Positions 13,241 to 13,284 of a DNA stretch of 13,284 nucleotides are shown piece after piece (the first letter of the stretch is position 1; each line of letters opens with the position of its first letter). The stretch comes from Neisseriaceae bacterium (GTDB lineage: Bacteria > Pseudomonadota > Gammaproteobacteria > Burkholderiales > Neisseriaceae): assembly GCA_017446355.1 (NCBI GenBank), contig JAFSQZ010000065.1, positions 1 to 13,284 of the forward strand, read 5' to 3'. Made by a program: the position numbers and the translations under genes. The notes beneath the pieces were generated by a model. That model searched no databases and had not been told where the DNA came from. It saw nothing but the letters and a program-made list of their open reading frames with translations.

Positions 13241-13278
13241 AAAATCGGACTATTCATTTTACTGAATAATCCGATTTT
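13241..13278. terminator. Intrinsic terminator, active in both directions by sequence
   Basis: The arms AAAATCGGACTATTCA (13241-13256) and TGAATAATCCGATTTT (13263-13278) form a 16-bp stem with one imperfect position and a 6-nt loop. T-rich sequence follows on either strand. The imperfect position is C-A on the plus strand but G-U on the minus strand, so it should fold slightly better for a minus-strand transcript. It probably ends a minus-strand gene lying beyond the right edge and isolates recA. Confidence 0.75.
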
Positions 13279-13284
13279 ATTTTC

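Noticed and set aside
13183..13269. A 28-codon plus-strand frame (MLRNEILTKIVWECLYHHNK...) before the right edge.
   Set aside because: It has no ribosome-binding site, ends inside the terminator hairpin and resembles nothing I know.

Overview
The window looks like chromosomal DNA from a member of the Neisseriaceae with moderate to low GC. The main clue is a dense set of short sites of the form AGGC(A/T)GCCTGAA, the DNA uptake sequence (DUS) dialects known from the Simonsiella/Kingella side of the family. Asymmetric and partial copies mostly keep the core GCTGCCTGAA, which favours a Simonsiella- or Alysiella-like organism over Kingella. This is inference from remembered dialects. The recA region has no SOS box that I can see, which fits Neisseriaceae.

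Left block, plus strand (1-4305). The 3' part of a MacA-type periplasmic adaptor is followed by a complete MacB ATPase/permease, together most of a macrolide/peptide-type tripartite efflux pump. Next come a VIT1/CCC1-family metal transporter and, 12 bp later, a small YgfX-like inner-membrane protein whose last codons lie inside a mobile repeat.

Boundary (4250-4518). A 132-bp MITE-like palindromic element and a degenerate half copy separate this block from the minus-strand genes. A second full copy lies at 6533-6669.

Right block, minus strand (13062 down to 4519). In transcription order: recA; a lipoprotein with a permuted papain-like (YiiX/NlpC-P60-related) fold; trmO (tRNA t6A methylation); mltG (endolytic transglycosylase); ibaG/bolA-like; tyrA (prephenate dehydrogenase); an orphan soluble RnfB-like ferredoxin protein; panD (beta-alanine for pantothenate); and trpE (anthranilate synthase I). 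tyrA-rnfB and lipoprotein-trmO are close enough to be co-transcribed, and panD-trpE are 41 bp apart. The rest are separated by DUS-bearing spacers. Aromatic amino-acid genes (tyrA, trpE) share the strand but do not form a classical operon.

Most genes are housekeeping. The unusual content lies between and inside them: DUS sites used as spacers, hairpins, promoter segments and coding sequence, and a small family of terminal-inverted-repeat elements that has altered the end of one gene. I found no phage, CRISPR array, RNA gene, toxin-antitoxin pair or defence system.
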